Below, one piece after another: positions 63,213 through 64,000 of a stretch of 64,000 bases of DNA. The stretch spans positions 1 to 64,000 of the forward strand of contig CATWQI010000009.1 of assembly GCA_958352885.1 (NCBI GenBank), given 5' to 3'. The translations under genes were made by a program, and so were the position numbers. The notes beneath the pieces are model-generated. The model had not been told where the DNA came from and did no database searches. It worked only from the letters and a program-made list of their open reading frames with translations. The DNA is from an uncultured Duncaniella sp. (GTDB taxonomy: Bacteria; Bacteroidota; Bacteroidia; Bacteroidales; Muribaculaceae). The first letter of the stretch is position 1. Every line of letters begins with the position of its first letter.

Positions 63213-64000
63213 GTGAAAATCAAATCAATGATACTGGCAAGTGTGCTCATTCTGATGGGCTCCAGCTTCATCTTTGCCGACACCGACAATGTTGTCGAGG
63301 AAGTGGCATGGGTAGTCGGCGACGAACCCATCTGGAAATCAGAAATCGAGGAGACATACCAGAACATGCTTTACGACAAGGTGCCCATCAACGGCGACCC
63401 CTATTGCGTAATCCCCGAGCAGCTCGCCATTGAGAAACTCTACCTCCACCAGGCTGAAATCGACACAGTGGAAGTGTCGGACAACATGGTGATGCAGCAG
63501 GTGGAATCCCAAATCAACTACTACATCAATTCACTCGGCTCCAAGGAGAAAGTGGAACAGATGTTCCATAAATCCATCCACGAACTCCGTGAATCACTCC
63601 ACGAGATGATATCCAACCGCGGACGCATCCAGCAGGTGCAGCAGAAACTCACCGAAGGGATAACATCCACTCCTGCCGACGTGCGCCGCTACTTCGACAA
63701 GCTCCCCGAGGACAGCATACCATATGTGCCACAGCAGGTGGAAGTGCAGATACTCACAGTGGCCCCCGCCATCCCTCGCGAGGAAATCGATGCGGTGAAA
63801 GCCCGTCTGCGTGACTACGCCGACCAGGTAAACCGTGGCGAACGTGACTTCTCCACCCTTGCCATTCTATACTCGGAGGATCCGGGCAGTGCAGGCAGAG
63901 GAGGCGAGCTCGGATTCATGGGGCGCGGTCAGCTCGTGCCTGAATTCGCAGCAGTGGCATTCAACCTCAACGACCCCAAGAAAGTATCAAAGATTGTGGA
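63213..64000 (+). CDS. SurA-like periplasmic peptidyl-prolyl isomerase (partial, runs off the window)
   Basis: A GTG start at 63213 gives signal peptide MKIKSMILASVLILMGSSFIFA; the ATG at 63228 would lose its basic residues. At least 262 residues are present without a stop. The N-terminal part is a SurA-N-like helical domain (EVAWVVGDEPIWKSEIEETY), and a parvulin domain begins at about 175 (VEVQILTVAPAIP) with ILYSEDPGSAGRGGELGFMGRGQLVPEFAAVAF. Chaperone for outer-membrane proteins, in the periplasm. The 3' end is not visible. Confidence 0.9.
   Translation, partial: MKIKSMILASVLILMGSSFIFADTDNVVEEVAWVVGDEPIWKSEIEETYQNMLYDKVPINGDPYCVIPEQLAIEKLYLHQAEIDTVEVSDNMVMQQVESQINYYINSLGSKEKVEQMFHKSIHELRESLHEMISNRGRIQQVQQKLTEGITSTPADVRRYFDKLPEDSIPYVPQQVEVQILTVAPAIPREEIDAVKARLRDYADQVNRGERDFSTLAILYSEDPGSAGRGGELGFMGRGQLVPEFAAVAFNLNDPKKVSKIV

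Overview
This is a stretch of a Bacteroidales chromosome, most likely from the Muribaculaceae/Porphyromonadaceae side of the order. The evidence is the family content and the promoter style. Families include a short-form SerA with a TPKKMGAQT end, DUF3256, DUF4292, porin O/P proteins, a GT3-type glycogen synthase, class A acid phosphatase, and a PstS-like lipoprotein followed by a TPR protein. Many genes are preceded by the Bacteroidetes sigma-ABfr promoter, TTTG-N19/20-TAnnTTTG, and obvious Shine-Dalgarno sequences are absent. The assignment below order level is inference. No prophage, insertion sequence, CRISPR array, integrase or rRNA was seen.

Layout. 1-4400 (minus): an outer-membrane beta-barrel candidate, serA, serC and rarA. 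4575-7635 (plus): a small membrane protein, a PstS-like lipoprotein and a periplasmic TPR protein. 7875-12033 (plus): acyl-CoA ligase, 4HBT thioesterase, dprA and nucleoside phosphorylase. 12196-15106 (plus): an rnfDGEA operon with its own promoter but without rnfB/rnfC. 15175-17822: two outer-membrane proteins tail to tail and an ECF sigma factor. 18080-23110 (minus): Dcp, an EEP-family membrane protein and two overlapping rhomboid proteases. 23315-23475: an initiator tRNA with promoter and terminator. 23643-32419 (minus): a seven-gene tripartite ABC efflux operon (HlyD adaptor, ATPase, four permeases, TolC) read from a sigma-54 promoter with two upstream palindromes. 32677-40396 (plus): GH43-like lipoprotein/secreted protein, glycogen synthase and glycogen phosphorylase, acid phosphatase and porin O/P. 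40532-51593 plus dut to 52002 (minus): cysteine desulfidase; the DUF177-rpmF-fabH-era cluster; DUF3256; DEAD-box helicase; and the dut-TPR-DUF4292-EnvC operon. 52090-64000 (plus): aspS-nif3-zinc ribbon, SlyD-like FKBP, efp, UDG-family protein, a large LruC-type lipoprotein, DedA, rpe, queA, and the start of a SurA-like isomerase that runs off the window.

Most of this is housekeeping and envelope biology. The least ordinary parts are three. The efflux operon carries both a sigma-54 promoter and paired palindromic operators, with no regulator gene beside it. The LruC-type lipoprotein has a G7 tract in its promoter and an AT-rich middle third. The rnf operon is cut down to D-G-E-A. I found nothing that I can defend as an entirely new system.
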